Of a DNA stretch of 64,000 bases, positions 19,490 to 27,706 are shown in pieces. The position numbers and the translations under genes are program-made. Origin of the DNA: Prado023 sp963706875 (GTDB taxonomy: Bacteria > Actinomycetota > Actinomycetes > S36-B12 > CAIYMF01); assembly GCA_963706875.1 (NCBI GenBank), contig CAVPNW010000016.1, positions 186,001 through 250,000 on the forward strand. Direction: 5' to 3'. Under the pieces are notes generated by a model. That model did no database searches and was not told the origin of the DNA. It saw nothing but the letters and a program-made list of their open reading frames with translations. The first letter of the stretch is position 1, and each line of letters starts with the position of its first letter.

Positions 19490-20092
19490 CTAGGCCCCGG
19501 CCGCGGCGGGCAACTGGGCCAACACCTCACGAGTCTGGCGGATGTACAGCATGCCGCTGTACAGGTAGAGCCCGGTGCCCCACAGCGCGAACGCCCAGCC
19601 AGCGACGCGCGCGAGCTCCTCGATGCCCGTCTGCGGGCTGGCCCCCCAGAGCAGCAGGGGGAAGGAGACCATCAGGTTGAAGGTGGCCGCCTTGCCGATG
19701 AAGTTGACCGGGAGCCCGGTGATGCCCCGGCTCTTCAGCCGCCCCATCTCCACCGTCAGGACGACATCGCGCAGCACGAGGAGGGCGACGAACCAGAGGG
19801 GAACGATGCCGCGGATGAGGAACACCACCAGGACTGTGACGGTGGACAGGCGATCGGCGATCGGGTCCAGCAGCTGGCCGAGCCGGGTGACCTGGTTCCA
19901 GCGACGGGCGAGCATGCCGTCGAAGAAGTCCGTGGCCCCACCGAGCGCCAGGACGAGGGCAGCCCAGCCGTCCTCCTGCGGCACGAGCGCCAGCCAGGCG
20001 AAGAGCGGGATCGTCAGCAGGCGGATGCCACTGAGCACGTTCGGCAGGGTCCAGACCAGGTCGGTCCGGACCGCCGGCTCCTGCACGCGCAT
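19490..20092 (-). CDS. CDP-alcohol phosphatidyltransferase (cardiolipin/PG-phosphate synthase type)
   Basis: About 200 residues with four to six membrane helices and the intact CDP-alcohol phosphotransferase motif in ATDFFDGMLARRWNQVTRLGQLLDPIADR. The neighbour pair with the nucleotidyltransferase fusion matches the Streptomyces SCO1389-SCO1388 pair, where SCO1389 is a cardiolipin synthase of this fold; mycobacteria have PgsA2 at this place. Cardiolipin synthesis is therefore likely, but phosphatidylglycerophosphate synthesis is not excluded. The ATG at 20092 has GGGG 6 nt upstream; an ATG at 20104 is possible. It heads an operon running to gcvH. Confidence 0.83.
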   Translation of the reverse strand: MRVQEPAVRTDLVWTLPNVLSGIRLLTIPLFAWLALVPQEDGWAALVLALGGATDFFDGMLARRWNQVTRLGQLLDPIADRLSTVTVLVVFLIRGIVPLWFVALLVLRDVVLTVEMGRLKSRGITGLPVNFIGKAATFNLMVSFPLLLWGASPQTGIEELARVAGWAFALWGTGLYLYSGMLYIRQTREVLAQLPAAAGA

Positions 20093-20474
20093 GGCTTGCC
20101 CCATCCACCTCGATGCTCGGCCGAAGCGTACCCCGGACGGGGCTTCAGGCACCCCACGGGCGGCCTGACCGCCCGAGGGATGGTCTCACCGGCTCGCGCT
20201 GCGGGCATGTCCCGTGCACAGGGTCAAGGGACCGTCGGCCAGCGGGTTCCGGCGTGACCCCGTGGCTCGTCCGACACGCCGGTTGCGGTGGCGGGTGGGG
20301 CGATCCAGGTCGTAGTGTTGAACGGCGACCCCGTCATTGCATCCCCCGTCGATGACGGGGTCGCCCCATGCCCGGCGACGGCGATCGATGCGATGGGCCG
20401 GGACGCCTTCGTGGTCACGGCCCAGGATGGGGGTGTGGGTCACCGGACCCGGCCACGGCGCCCGCGTCTGCAGC
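20093..20474. other. Intergenic region, no gene seen
   Basis: Holds the -10-like TACGCT (20125-20130, minus strand) of the CDP-alcohol transferase operon and the long inverted repeat at 20324-20365. No open frame here has family-like sequence on either strand. Confidence 0.6.
20324..20365. repeat. 14-bp perfect inverted repeat with an internal competing hairpin
   Basis: GGCGACCCCGTCAT (20324-20337) and its complement (20352-20365) flank a 14-nt loop. Within it CCCCGTC-GAT-GACGGGG (20344-20360) can pair instead, so two mutually exclusive stems exist. A plus-strand TAGTGT at 20313-20318 would start a transcript almost exactly at the repeat. It could be the terminator of the minus-strand gene ending at 20475 or the 5' end of a small RNA. 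Confidence 0.6.
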
Positions 20475-21086
20475 TCACCAGAGGGAGACCGCCCGGCGGG
20501 AGTAGGTGGCGTCGTCGAGGTTCGCGACCAGCCAGCGCGCCACATCGGCGCGGGCGATCCGGGAACCGCCCAGCTTGCCCTCGGTCAGGACGTGGACGTC
20601 GCCGGTCGCGGGATCATCGGTCAGCCCCACGCAGCGTGCGATCGTCCAGTCGAGCTCGCTTGCCATGATCGCGCGCTCCTGGCCGTTGTGATCTGCGATC
20701 GCATTGCGCAGCATCACTCCCACGGTCATGCGCACGGCCAGGGGGAACTGCGAGGCTGAGTCACCTGCCCCCACCGTGCTCACGGCGAGCAGGCGCGTGC
20801 CGCCGGGAAGGCCGGCGACGATCGTGGTCATCGCGTCGGTGATCGCGGTCGAGCGCCCCATGCCGTGTCCCCCGATCGTGCTGATGACGCCCTGGGCACC
20901 AGCCACGGCCCGGGCCACGACCTCCGGATCCCGGGCGTCGCCCACCTCGACCCGCACCCTGGGGTCGGTCGCGCCCAGCTTCTGCGGATCCCGCACGAGG
21001 ACTGTCACCTCATGGCCGGCCGCCAGCGCCTCGTTCACGGCGTGCTTTCCCGTGCCCCCGGCGGCACCGAACACTGTCAGCCTCAT
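20475..21086 (-). CDS. NAD(P)-binding Rossmann protein, SDR/NmrA type
   Basis: 203 residues. The N-terminal dinucleotide loop is LTVFGAAGGTGKHAVNEAL (GxxGxTG-like, residues 4-16), followed by VTVLVRDPQKL, the NADP-choosing Arg position, and VISTIGGHG. It belongs to the atypical short-chain dehydrogenase group that includes NmrA-like and biliverdin reductase-B-like proteins, which may be reductases or redox sensors. No catalytic YxxxK is evident, so an enzymatic role is unsure. GGGAGG lies 8 nt before the ATG at 21086. Confidence 0.83.
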   Translation of the reverse strand: MRLTVFGAAGGTGKHAVNEALAAGHEVTVLVRDPQKLGATDPRVRVEVGDARDPEVVARAVAGAQGVISTIGGHGMGRSTAITDAMTTIVAGLPGGTRLLAVSTVGAGDSASQFPLAVRMTVGVMLRNAIADHNGQERAIMASELDWTIARCVGLTDDPATGDVHVLTEGKLGGSRIARADVARWLVANLDDATYSRRAVSLW

Positions 21087-21183
21087 CGCCATTGCCTCCC
21101 GTGAGTAGGCGCCCATCCCATCACGGCCCAGCACGAAGCGCGAACGGCCTCACCACAGCCGGCAGGGCCCGAGCGTCCCGACT

Positions 21184-21984
21184 TCAGCGGCCGGTGAAGG
21201 TCGCCTTGCCCGCACCGTCGGCCAGGAACGACTCCATCCCGATCCGGCGGTCGTCGGAGGCGAAGAGCCCGGCGAACTCCAGGCGCTCGATCTGGCAGCC
21301 GGTGGCGATGTCCACCTCGAGTCCCTGGTTGACCGCCCGCTTGGCCGCAGCCAGGGCCAGCGGTGCGCCGGCTGCGAACTGCTGCGCGAGTGTCAGTGCC
21401 TCGTCGTAGACGGCTTCATCGGCGACGACCCGATCGGCGAGCCCGAACTCCTTGGCCTCCTGTGCCCCCACGTACCGTCCGGTGAGGATCATGTCCTTCG
21501 CCCTCGACGGGCCGATCAGTCGGGGAAGACGCTGGGATCCGCCCAAGCCGGGGATGACTCCGAGGAGCACCTCGGGCTGGCCGAGCTTGGCCCGCTCCCC
21601 CACGACCCGCAGGTCGGCGCACAGCGCCAGCTCGCACCCGCCCCCGAGGGCGAAGCCGGTCACGGCGGCAACGACTGGCATCGGCAGCCCGGCGACGGCA
21701 GTGAACGACTCCTGCAGCAGGTGCGAGGCGCTCGCCATGTCCTGGTAGGACATCGCGGCCATCTCCTTGATGTCGGCCCCGGCGGCGAACATCCTGGGTC
21801 CGCCGTAGATCACCACCGCGCGCACGTCCGTCGAGCGCGTGAGCCAGCGCGCCGCCGCCAGGATCTCCTCCTGCATCGCCAGGTTCAGGGCGTTGACCGG
21901 AGGACGGTCCAGGCGCAGCGTCGCGACCCCATCCTCGAGCTCCACGCGGGTGAGCTCACCTTGCACGACAACCTCAGCGGACAT
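21184..21984 (-). CDS. Enoyl-CoA hydratase / crotonase family protein
   Basis: 266 residues of the crotonase fold. The oxyanion-hole blocks are FAAGADIKEM and ALGGGCELALCADLRV; both catalytic acids expected of a true hydratase are present near GQPEVLLGVIPGLGGSQRL (Glu). It probably hydrates short-chain trans-2-enoyl-CoA in beta-oxidation. It is divergent from glgX with no functional link visible. AAGGAG lies 6 nt before the ATG at 21984, and a TAGGCT box is at 22022-22027. Confidence 0.91.
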   Translation of the reverse strand: MSAEVVVQGELTRVELEDGVATLRLDRPPVNALNLAMQEEILAAARWLTRSTDVRAVVIYGGPRMFAAGADIKEMAAMSYQDMASASHLLQESFTAVAGLPMPVVAAVTGFALGGGCELALCADLRVVGERAKLGQPEVLLGVIPGLGGSQRLPRLIGPSRAKDMILTGRYVGAQEAKEFGLADRVVADEAVYDEALTLAQQFAAGAPLALAAAKRAVNQGLEVDIATGCQIERLEFAGLFASDDRRIGMESFLADGAGKATFTGR

Positions 21985-22021
21985 GGGGACTCCTTCGTCG
22001 GAACTCATCTGGGCACGTTCG

Positions 22022-22027
22022 AGCCTA
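22022..22027 (-). promoter_or_regulatory. -10-like box of the enoyl-CoA hydratase gene
   Basis: TAGGCT on the minus strand, giving a leader of about 30 nt with an AAGGAG ribosome site. Confidence 0.45.
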
Positions 22028-22076
22028 GCCAGACGGCCCGTCGGCACGGCAACGGGCCCGTATGCGCGGGCGCGGG

Positions 22077-22082
22077 TACCCT
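22077..22082 (+). promoter_or_regulatory. Leaderless-type -10 box of glgX
   Basis: TACCCT, six bases, then GTG at 22089. It defines the preferred glgX start. Confidence 0.6.
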
Positions 22083-22088
22083 TGGCGC

Positions 22089-24278
22089 GTGCACGGAGCA
22101 GTGGAGGGGCTCGGCGGAGCCATCGCGGACGGGGTCGCATCCGTGACCCCACTTTCGCTGGCAGCTGAACAGCTGCCTGACTCGTGGCCCGGTACCTGGA
22201 ACCCGCTGGGCGTCACTCTCGACGCGGACGGCGCCAACGTGGCCGTGTGGTCCGAGGGCGCCCACGCCGTTGACCTGTGCCTCTTCGACGAGGAGGGTCG
22301 GGAGCGGCGGATCGCCCTCAGCGAGACGACGTTCCACATCTTCCACGGGTACGTGCCCGGGATGAAGGCCGGTGATCGCTACGGCTTCCGCGTCCACGGA
22401 CCGTGGGACCCCTGGCGCGGTGACCGGTGGAACAGCGCCAAGCTCCTGATGGATCCCTACGCCCGCGCGATCGAGGGCGAGTACGTGCCACACCCCGCCA
22501 CGCGGGGGCACGTCGGCCACGACGACACCGTCCGCGACGACCGCGACTCCGCGCCCTATGTGCCCCGCTGCGTCGTGGTCTCCGACGACGGGTTCGACTG
22601 GCGCGGCGACACCCGCCCGAACACGCCGTGGACCCAGACGGTGATCTATGAGGCCCACCTCAAGGGACTCACCATGCGCCACCCGGGGGTGCCGGAGGAG
22701 TTGCGCGGGACGTACGCCGGACTCGCCCACCCGGCAGTGATCGAGCACCTCACGCAACTGGGCGTCACGGCGGTGGAGCTGCTCCCGATCCACCACTTCA
22801 TCAGCGAGGATCACGTCCTGTCCCACGGCCTGACCAACTACTGGGGCTACAACACCCTCGGGTTCTTCGCTCCGCACGCCGCCTACAGCGCGTCGGGGAC
22901 CCGCGGGCAGCAGGTGACGGAGTTCAAGGAGATGGTCCGGGCACTGCACGCCGCCGGCCTCGAGGTGATCCTCGACGTGGTCTACAACCACACCGCGGAG
23001 GGCAACGAGCAGGGCCCGACGCTGAACTTCCGCGGCATCGACAACGAGGGCTACTACCGCCTGAGCCACGGTCGGCACTACGCCGACTACACCGGCTGCG
23101 GCAACACCCCCGACGCCTCGCAGCCCCACGTGCTGCAGCTGATCATGGACTCGTTGCGCTACTGGGTGACCGAGATGCACGTCGACGGCTTCCGGTTCGA
23201 TCTCGCCAGCGCCCTGGCCCGCTCGTTCCACGACGTGGACATGCTGGGCGCCTTCATGTCGACCATCCAGCAGGACCCCGTGCTGCGGACCACCAAGCTG
23301 ATCGCCGAGCCCTGGGACATCGGCGCAGGTGGCTACCAGGTCGGGGAGTTCCCGCCGCTGTGGACCGAGTGGAACGACAAGTTCCGCGACTGCACGCGCG
23401 ACTACTGGCGCGGCTACGGCTCACTGTCGGAGCTTGGGTGGCGCCTGACCGGCTCGGCCGACCTGTACGCCAGCGAGGGCCGCGCGCCGTTCGCCTCCAT
23501 CAACTTCGTCACCGCGCACGATGGGTTCACCCTGCGCGACCTCACGACCTACTCGCACAAGCACAACCTGGTCAACAAGGAGCACAACCGCGACGGGACC
23601 GACAACAACCGCTCGTGGAACCACGGTGTGGAGGGCGAGACCGAGGATCCCGACATCAACGCGCTGCGCCAGCGCCAGGTCCGCAACCTGCTCACGATGC
23701 TGCTGCTGAGCACCGGGGTTCCGATGCTCACCGCGGGCGACGAGATGGGCCGCACGCAGGGCGGGAACAACAACGCCTACTGCCAGGACAACGAGATCTC
23801 GTGGGTCGACTGGGACCTCGAGGCCTGGCAGCGCGACCTGTTCGCGTTCACGGCCGGTGTGATCCACCTGCGGCGCAGCCACCCGGTGTTCGCGCGGCCG
23901 TACTACTTCGAGGGCACCGCCCCGGACGCGGGCCGCGCCAAGGACCTCGCATGGCTGCGCGGCGACGGGCACGAGTTCACCGAGGTCGACTGGCACTTCA
24001 GCGACAACCGGATGATCGGCATGTACCTGTCCGGCGAGCTGACGTCACGCGGACCCCGCGGGGAGAAGCTGTCCGACGACCCGTTCCTGCTCGTGCTCAA
24101 CGGTAGCGGGCACTCCGGCACGTTCCTGCTGCCCGGGGAGCCGTTCGGCACCGACTACCAGGTGGTCGTCGACACCGTCGGTGGCTTCGCGGGCGAGTTC
24201 GGGCACACCCGCACGCACGGAACAGCCCTTCCGATGCCCCCGTTCAGCGCCAAGCTGCTGCGCGTCGTCACCCGCTGA
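22089..24278 (+). CDS. glgX: Glycogen debranching enzyme GlgX
   Basis: 729-residue GH13_11 isoamylase-type enzyme that hydrolyses alpha-1,6 branches of glycogen limit dextrin. A CBM48 N-terminal domain starts at WPGTWNPLGVTLD. The (beta/alpha)8 domain carries DVVYNHTAEG, the nucleophile in DGFRFDLASAL, the acid in IAEPWDIGAGGYQVG and the third acid in TAHDGFTLRDL. The GTG at 22089 adds about 30 residues before the conserved region and is supported by the TACCCT box 6 nt upstream. It converges with the GH1 gene with only 1 bp between. Confidence 0.95.
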   Translation: MHGAVEGLGGAIADGVASVTPLSLAAEQLPDSWPGTWNPLGVTLDADGANVAVWSEGAHAVDLCLFDEEGRERRIALSETTFHIFHGYVPGMKAGDRYGFRVHGPWDPWRGDRWNSAKLLMDPYARAIEGEYVPHPATRGHVGHDDTVRDDRDSAPYVPRCVVVSDDGFDWRGDTRPNTPWTQTVIYEAHLKGLTMRHPGVPEELRGTYAGLAHPAVIEHLTQLGVTAVELLPIHHFISEDHVLSHGLTNYWGYNTLGFFAPHAAYSASGTRGQQVTEFKEMVRALHAAGLEVILDVVYNHTAEGNEQGPTLNFRGIDNEGYYRLSHGRHYADYTGCGNTPDASQPHVLQLIMDSLRYWVTEMHVDGFRFDLASALARSFHDVDMLGAFMSTIQQDPVLRTTKLIAEPWDIGAGGYQVGEFPPLWTEWNDKFRDCTRDYWRGYGSLSELGWRLTGSADLYASEGRAPFASINFVTAHDGFTLRDLTTYSHKHNLVNKEHNRDGTDNNRSWNHGVEGETEDPDINALRQRQVRNLLTMLLLSTGVPMLTAGDEMGRTQGGNNNAYCQDNEISWVDWDLEAWQRDLFAFTAGVIHLRRSHPVFARPYYFEGTAPDAGRAKDLAWLRGDGHEFTEVDWHFSDNRMIGMYLSGELTSRGPRGEKLSDDPFLLVLNGSGHSGTFLLPGEPFGTDYQVVVDTVGGFAGEFGHTRTHGTALPMPPFSAKLLRVVTR

Positions 24279-24279
24279 G

Positions 24280-25653
24280 TCACCGACGGCGCTGCTTCTG
24301 GAGGGCGCGCAGCCAGTGTGCGCTGGTCTTCGGAGTGCGCACCTGGGTCTCCTGGTCGACATGCACGATCCCGAAGCGCTGGCGCCACCCCTCCGCCCAC
24401 TCGATGTTGTCGAACAGCGACCATGCGAGATAGCCACGGACGTCGACCCCGTCGGCCCGGGCGTCGACGACCTGGGCCAGGTGGTCCTTCAGGTACGTGA
24501 TCCTTGCCGGGTCGTCGCAGGCGCCGTCCACAATGATGTCGGGGCAGGCCATGCCGTTCTCCCCGACCCACAGCGGGACACCGGGGACGGCCTCGGCCGT
24601 CTTGCGCAGCGTCATCCCCAGGCCGTCGGCGTTGATCTCCCATCCCATGGTGGTCAGCGGCTCCCGGGGGGCGAAGTGCACGGGAGGGCAACCCGGGTGC
24701 GCGGAGACATCCTGGGCGACGGCCCGCTCGGCTGACTCATCGAACGGGACCAGTCGCTGCACCGTGTAGTAGTTCACGCCCAGCCAGTCCAACGGGGCGC
24801 CGATCGCGGTCTCGTCGGCGCTTGTGACGAACGACCAGTCGGTGATCCCGGCGGTGCTCGCCACGACGTCGGCGTTGATCCCCCTCCCAGCCAGGGCGTC
24901 CAGCCACAGGTGGTTCTGGAGTCCGTCGATGTGGCGGGCCGCCTGCCGCAGAAGGGCGTCGTCGCGGTACGGGTCATCGGGGAAGGTGGGCATCAGGTTG
25001 AGCACGATCCCCGCGTTGCGCGCCCCCGCCGCACGCAGGCCCTCCATCCCCCGGGCGTGGGCAACCAGCAGCCGGTATGCGACCTCCAGGGACTCCGACG
25101 GAACGCGACGGCCCGGGGCGTGGATCCCAGCGGCGTGGCCAAGGAAGGCCGTGCACCATGGCTCGTTCAGGGTGGCCCACGAGCCCACGCGGTCGCCGAG
25201 GCGCGAGGCAACGGTATTCGCGTAGACCCCGAAGAGCTCCCCCGTGGCCGGGTTGAGCCAGCCACCGTCGGCCTGCAGCTCACTGGGCAGGTCCCAGTGG
25301 TAGAGCGTGACCAGCGGGGTGATCCCCTGTTCGAGCAGCGCGTCGCAGAGCCGGTCGTAGTGGTCCAGGCCTGAGATGGGCCCCCGTCCCCCGGGCTGCG
25401 CCCGCGCCCAGGAGATGGAGAACCGGTAGGCGTCCACGCCGAGCCAGCCGAGCAGGGCGACGTCAGCCTCCATCCGGGCGACGTGCTCGCAGGCCGGATC
25501 CCCGACGCTGCCGTCGGCGATCGCACCTGGGACGGCCGCGAAGTCGTCCCAGATCGTTCGACCCCGGGACGCCGTTGCGCCCTCAACCTGCCATGCCGAG
25601 GTACCCACCCCGACCGTGAAGTCCTCCGGCAGGGCGGTGCCGAGATCGATCAC
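24280..25653 (-). CDS. GH1 beta-glucosidase
   Basis: 457-residue GH1 enzyme. It starts DFTVGVGTSAWQVEGATASRG, with acid/base TLNEPW (about residue 165) and nucleophile LWVGENGMA (about residue 362). A retaining beta-glycosidase acting on cello-oligosaccharides or related beta-glucosides is expected. The GTG start lies 3 bp after the permease stop with AAGGGA upstream, so it is the last gene of the transporter operon. The CUT1 transporter resembles alpha-glucoside systems, so the imported sugar is unresolved. Confidence 0.93.
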   Translation of the reverse strand: MIDLGTALPEDFTVGVGTSAWQVEGATASRGRTIWDDFAAVPGAIADGSVGDPACEHVARMEADVALLGWLGVDAYRFSISWARAQPGGRGPISGLDHYDRLCDALLEQGITPLVTLYHWDLPSELQADGGWLNPATGELFGVYANTVASRLGDRVGSWATLNEPWCTAFLGHAAGIHAPGRRVPSESLEVAYRLLVAHARGMEGLRAAGARNAGIVLNLMPTFPDDPYRDDALLRQAARHIDGLQNHLWLDALAGRGINADVVASTAGITDWSFVTSADETAIGAPLDWLGVNYYTVQRLVPFDESAERAVAQDVSAHPGCPPVHFAPREPLTTMGWEINADGLGMTLRKTAEAVPGVPLWVGENGMACPDIIVDGACDDPARITYLKDHLAQVVDARADGVDVRGYLAWSLFDNIEWAEGWRQRFGIVHVDQETQVRTPKTSAHWLRALQKQRRR

Positions 25654-25656
25654 GGG

Positions 25657-26595
25657 CTATCCCTTGACCGACCCAGCCAGCAGGCCGCGGACGAAGTAGC
25701 GCTGCATCGAGATGAACACGATCAGCGGAACGACCATGGAGATGAAGGCTCCAGCCGAGAGCAGGTGCCAGGCCGACCCACGCGTTCCCGACAGCTCGGC
25801 GATGCGCACGGTCAGCGGTGCCACCTCCGGGCTCGCGCCGAACGTGAGGCCGACCAGCAGGTCGTTCCACACCCAGAGGAACTGGAAGATCGCGAACGCG
25901 GCGATGGCCGGCAGCATCAAGGGCAGCAGGATCTTGAAGAAGATCGTCAGGTGCCCAGCCCCGTCGACGCGTGCCGCCTCGAACAGCTCCTTGGGAAGTT
26001 CGCTCATGAAGTTGTGCAGCAGGTACACCGCCAGAGGCAGCGCGAAGATGCTGTGGGCGATCCAGATCGGCCAGAACGTGCCCGAGAGCCCCGCGTTCAC
26101 GAACAGCTTGAGCAGGGGGATCAGGGTCACCTGGATGGGCACGATCTGCAGGGCGAAGACGGCGACGAACAGGATCGGCGCCAGCTTGAAGTTGACCCAC
26201 GCGAACCCGTAGGCGGTCAGGCAGGCGATGGAGATCGGGATGATGACCGCCGGGATGGTGATGACGAAGGAGTTCAGGAAGAACGAGGACAGGTTCGTCG
26301 TCCCGCCGGTCAGCGCCTCCTTGTAGTTCTCCAGGGTGAATACCGGGTCCTGCCAGACCGTCCACCAGCCGGACTTCAGCACCTGGATCTGCGGGCGGAA
26401 GCTGGTGATCAGCAGGCCGATGGTCGGGATCGTCCACAGGATGGCGATGATGGCCGCGATGATCGTGGCCCACACCGACTTCTTGCGGACCGCGATGCTG
26501 CCCTCCATGGACTTCTTCGCCTTGGGCGCTTTGCCCGGGCGGATCAGGTCCTCAGTCTCGGGGATGCCATGTGCCGCGGGGTTCAGCGTGCTCAT
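25657..26595 (-). CDS. CUT1 sugar ABC transporter permease (second)
   Basis: 312 residues with six predicted membrane helices. The N-terminal cytoplasmic tail of about 40 residues is basic (GKAPKAKKSMEG). The EAA loop that contacts the ATPase is EAARVDGAGHLTIFFKILLP, and the C-terminus is RYFVRGLLAGSVKG, the standard MalG/AglG ending. It resembles AglG of alpha-glucoside transporters. The ATG overlaps the stop of the first permease (TGATG). No ATPase gene is nearby, so a shared MsmK/UgpC-type ATPase elsewhere is likely. Confidence 0.9.
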   Translation of the reverse strand: MSTLNPAAHGIPETEDLIRPGKAPKAKKSMEGSIAVRKKSVWATIIAAIIAILWTIPTIGLLITSFRPQIQVLKSGWWTVWQDPVFTLENYKEALTGGTTNLSSFFLNSFVITIPAVIIPISIACLTAYGFAWVNFKLAPILFVAVFALQIVPIQVTLIPLLKLFVNAGLSGTFWPIWIAHSIFALPLAVYLLHNFMSELPKELFEAARVDGAGHLTIFFKILLPLMLPAIAAFAIFQFLWVWNDLLVGLTFGASPEVAPLTVRIAELSGTRGSAWHLLSAGAFISMVVPLIVFISMQRYFVRGLLAGSVKG

Positions 26596-27554
26596 CAGTT
26601 GGCCGCCTTCCGGAGCTGGGTGATGTTGTAGGCGACGATGGGTATGACCAGGACGAACAACAGGACCGCCAGCGCGGCCCCGAGGCCGTCGTTGTCGTAC
26701 CGGAAGCTCTGGTTGTAGAACTCGTTGGCCACGACGCTGGTCTTGAACTGCCCGCCGGTCATCGTGCGCACGACGTCGAAGACCTTCAGCGTGCCGATGG
26801 CGATGGTGGTCACGACCACGATGATCCCGGGTCGGATGCTCGGGATCGTGATGTAGCGGAACATCTGCCCGCCGCTGACGCCATCGAGCTTGGCCGCCTC
26901 GATGATGTCGTCGGGGATGGCCTTGATCGACGCCGAGAGGACCGTCATGGCGAACCCGGCCTGGATCCAGATCATCACCACGATCAGGAAGATCGTGTTC
27001 CACGGAGCGGTGATGAGGAACTGGTAGGTGTCGAAGCCCATCCACTTGAGGATCTGGTTGGCCAGGCCGATCTGGTTGCGGCCCGTGGGCCGATAGTCGT
27101 AGACGAACTTCCAGATGATCGAGGCGCCGACCATCGAGATGGCCATCGGGAGGAACACGAGGGCCTTGGAGAAGGACTCGGTACGGGTGCGGTCGACCAG
27201 GACCGCGTACAGCAGCCCGATCGCGGTGGCCGCGATCGGGACGAGCAGGGTCCAGACGAAGGTGTTGAACAGGACCCGCTGGTACTCGGACTCCGAGAAG
27301 AGGGTCACGTAGTTCTGCAGACCGACCCAGCTGGTCCCCTTGGCGTTCTTGAACGACCCGATGATCGTCAGGATCGCCGGGTAGATCAGCCCGACGGCGA
27401 GCATGAGCATCGCCGGGCCGACGAAGCCCACGGCGTAGGCGCGCTCGCTGGCCCGTCCGCGCACCCTGCTCACCACGAACAGCAGCACCGCGATGAAGAG
27501 GGCGAACAGTCCGAGCGCCTCGAACATCTGGAGGATCTTCTCGAGTGGTGACAC
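26595..27554 (-). CDS. CUT1 sugar ABC transporter permease (first)
   Basis: 319 residues of the MalF/AglF type, with an extra N-terminal membrane helix, then FVGPAMLMLAVGLIYPAILTI and five further helices. The EAA loop reads EAAKLDGVSGGQMFRYITIP. The GTG start at 27554 has AGGAGG 8 nt upstream. It follows the binding-protein gene after a 150-bp spacer that holds a strong hairpin and a 9-bp tandem repeat, which may reduce permease expression relative to the binding protein. Confidence 0.9.
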   Translation of the reverse strand: MSPLEKILQMFEALGLFALFIAVLLFVVSRVRGRASERAYAVGFVGPAMLMLAVGLIYPAILTIIGSFKNAKGTSWVGLQNYVTLFSESEYQRVLFNTFVWTLLVPIAATAIGLLYAVLVDRTRTESFSKALVFLPMAISMVGASIIWKFVYDYRPTGRNQIGLANQILKWMGFDTYQFLITAPWNTIFLIVVMIWIQAGFAMTVLSASIKAIPDDIIEAAKLDGVSGGQMFRYITIPSIRPGIIVVVTTIAIGTLKVFDVVRTMTGGQFKTSVVANEFYNQSFRYDNDGLGAALAVLLFVLVIPIVAYNITQLRKAAN

Positions 27555-27600
27555 GTCACTGGCCTCCTGCGGCGCTGCACATCTGGGGGTGATGCGTGGT

Positions 27601-27638
27601 CCGGGGGTCGGACAGCAGGTGAGCTGTCCGACCCCCGG
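27601..27638. terminator. Strong stem-loop between binding protein and permease genes
   Basis: CCGGGGGTCGGACAGC (27601-27616) and its perfect complement (27623-27638) flank a 6-nt loop. The 16-bp stem lies between cistrons of one operon, as the malE-malF intergenic repeats do. It is likely a partial terminator or mRNA 3' stabiliser. No T-tract. Confidence 0.65.
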
Positions 27639-27653
27639 CCGTGCTATGTGGTG

Positions 27654-27698
27654 CTGATGGAGCTGATGGAGCTGATGGAGCTGATGGAGCTGATGGAG
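27654..27698. repeat. Five perfect copies of a 9-bp tandem repeat
   Basis: CTGATGGAG repeated five times without change, starting 8 bp after the binding-protein stop. In the direction of transcription the unit is CTCCATCAG. The number of copies could vary by slippage, changing the spacing before the stem-loop at 27601-27638. Confidence 0.8.
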
Positions 27699-27706
27699 CT
27701 ATCAGA

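Noticed and set aside
17906..20257. 783-codon plus-strand frame opposite the nucleotidyltransferase fusion
   Set aside because: Shadow frame of the minus-strand gene; composition is Asp/His/Arg/Gly-rich without domain.
20160..20320. Possible degenerate four-arm element near 20240
   Set aside because: One GCGGGTTCCGGCGTG-like arm only; no partner arms at 44-51 bp.
27654..27698. 9-bp repeats considered as protein-coding repeat of a plus-strand frame (MELMELMEL)
   Set aside because: The frame has no ribosome site and runs antisense to the binding-protein gene; the repeat lies just outside that gene's stop.
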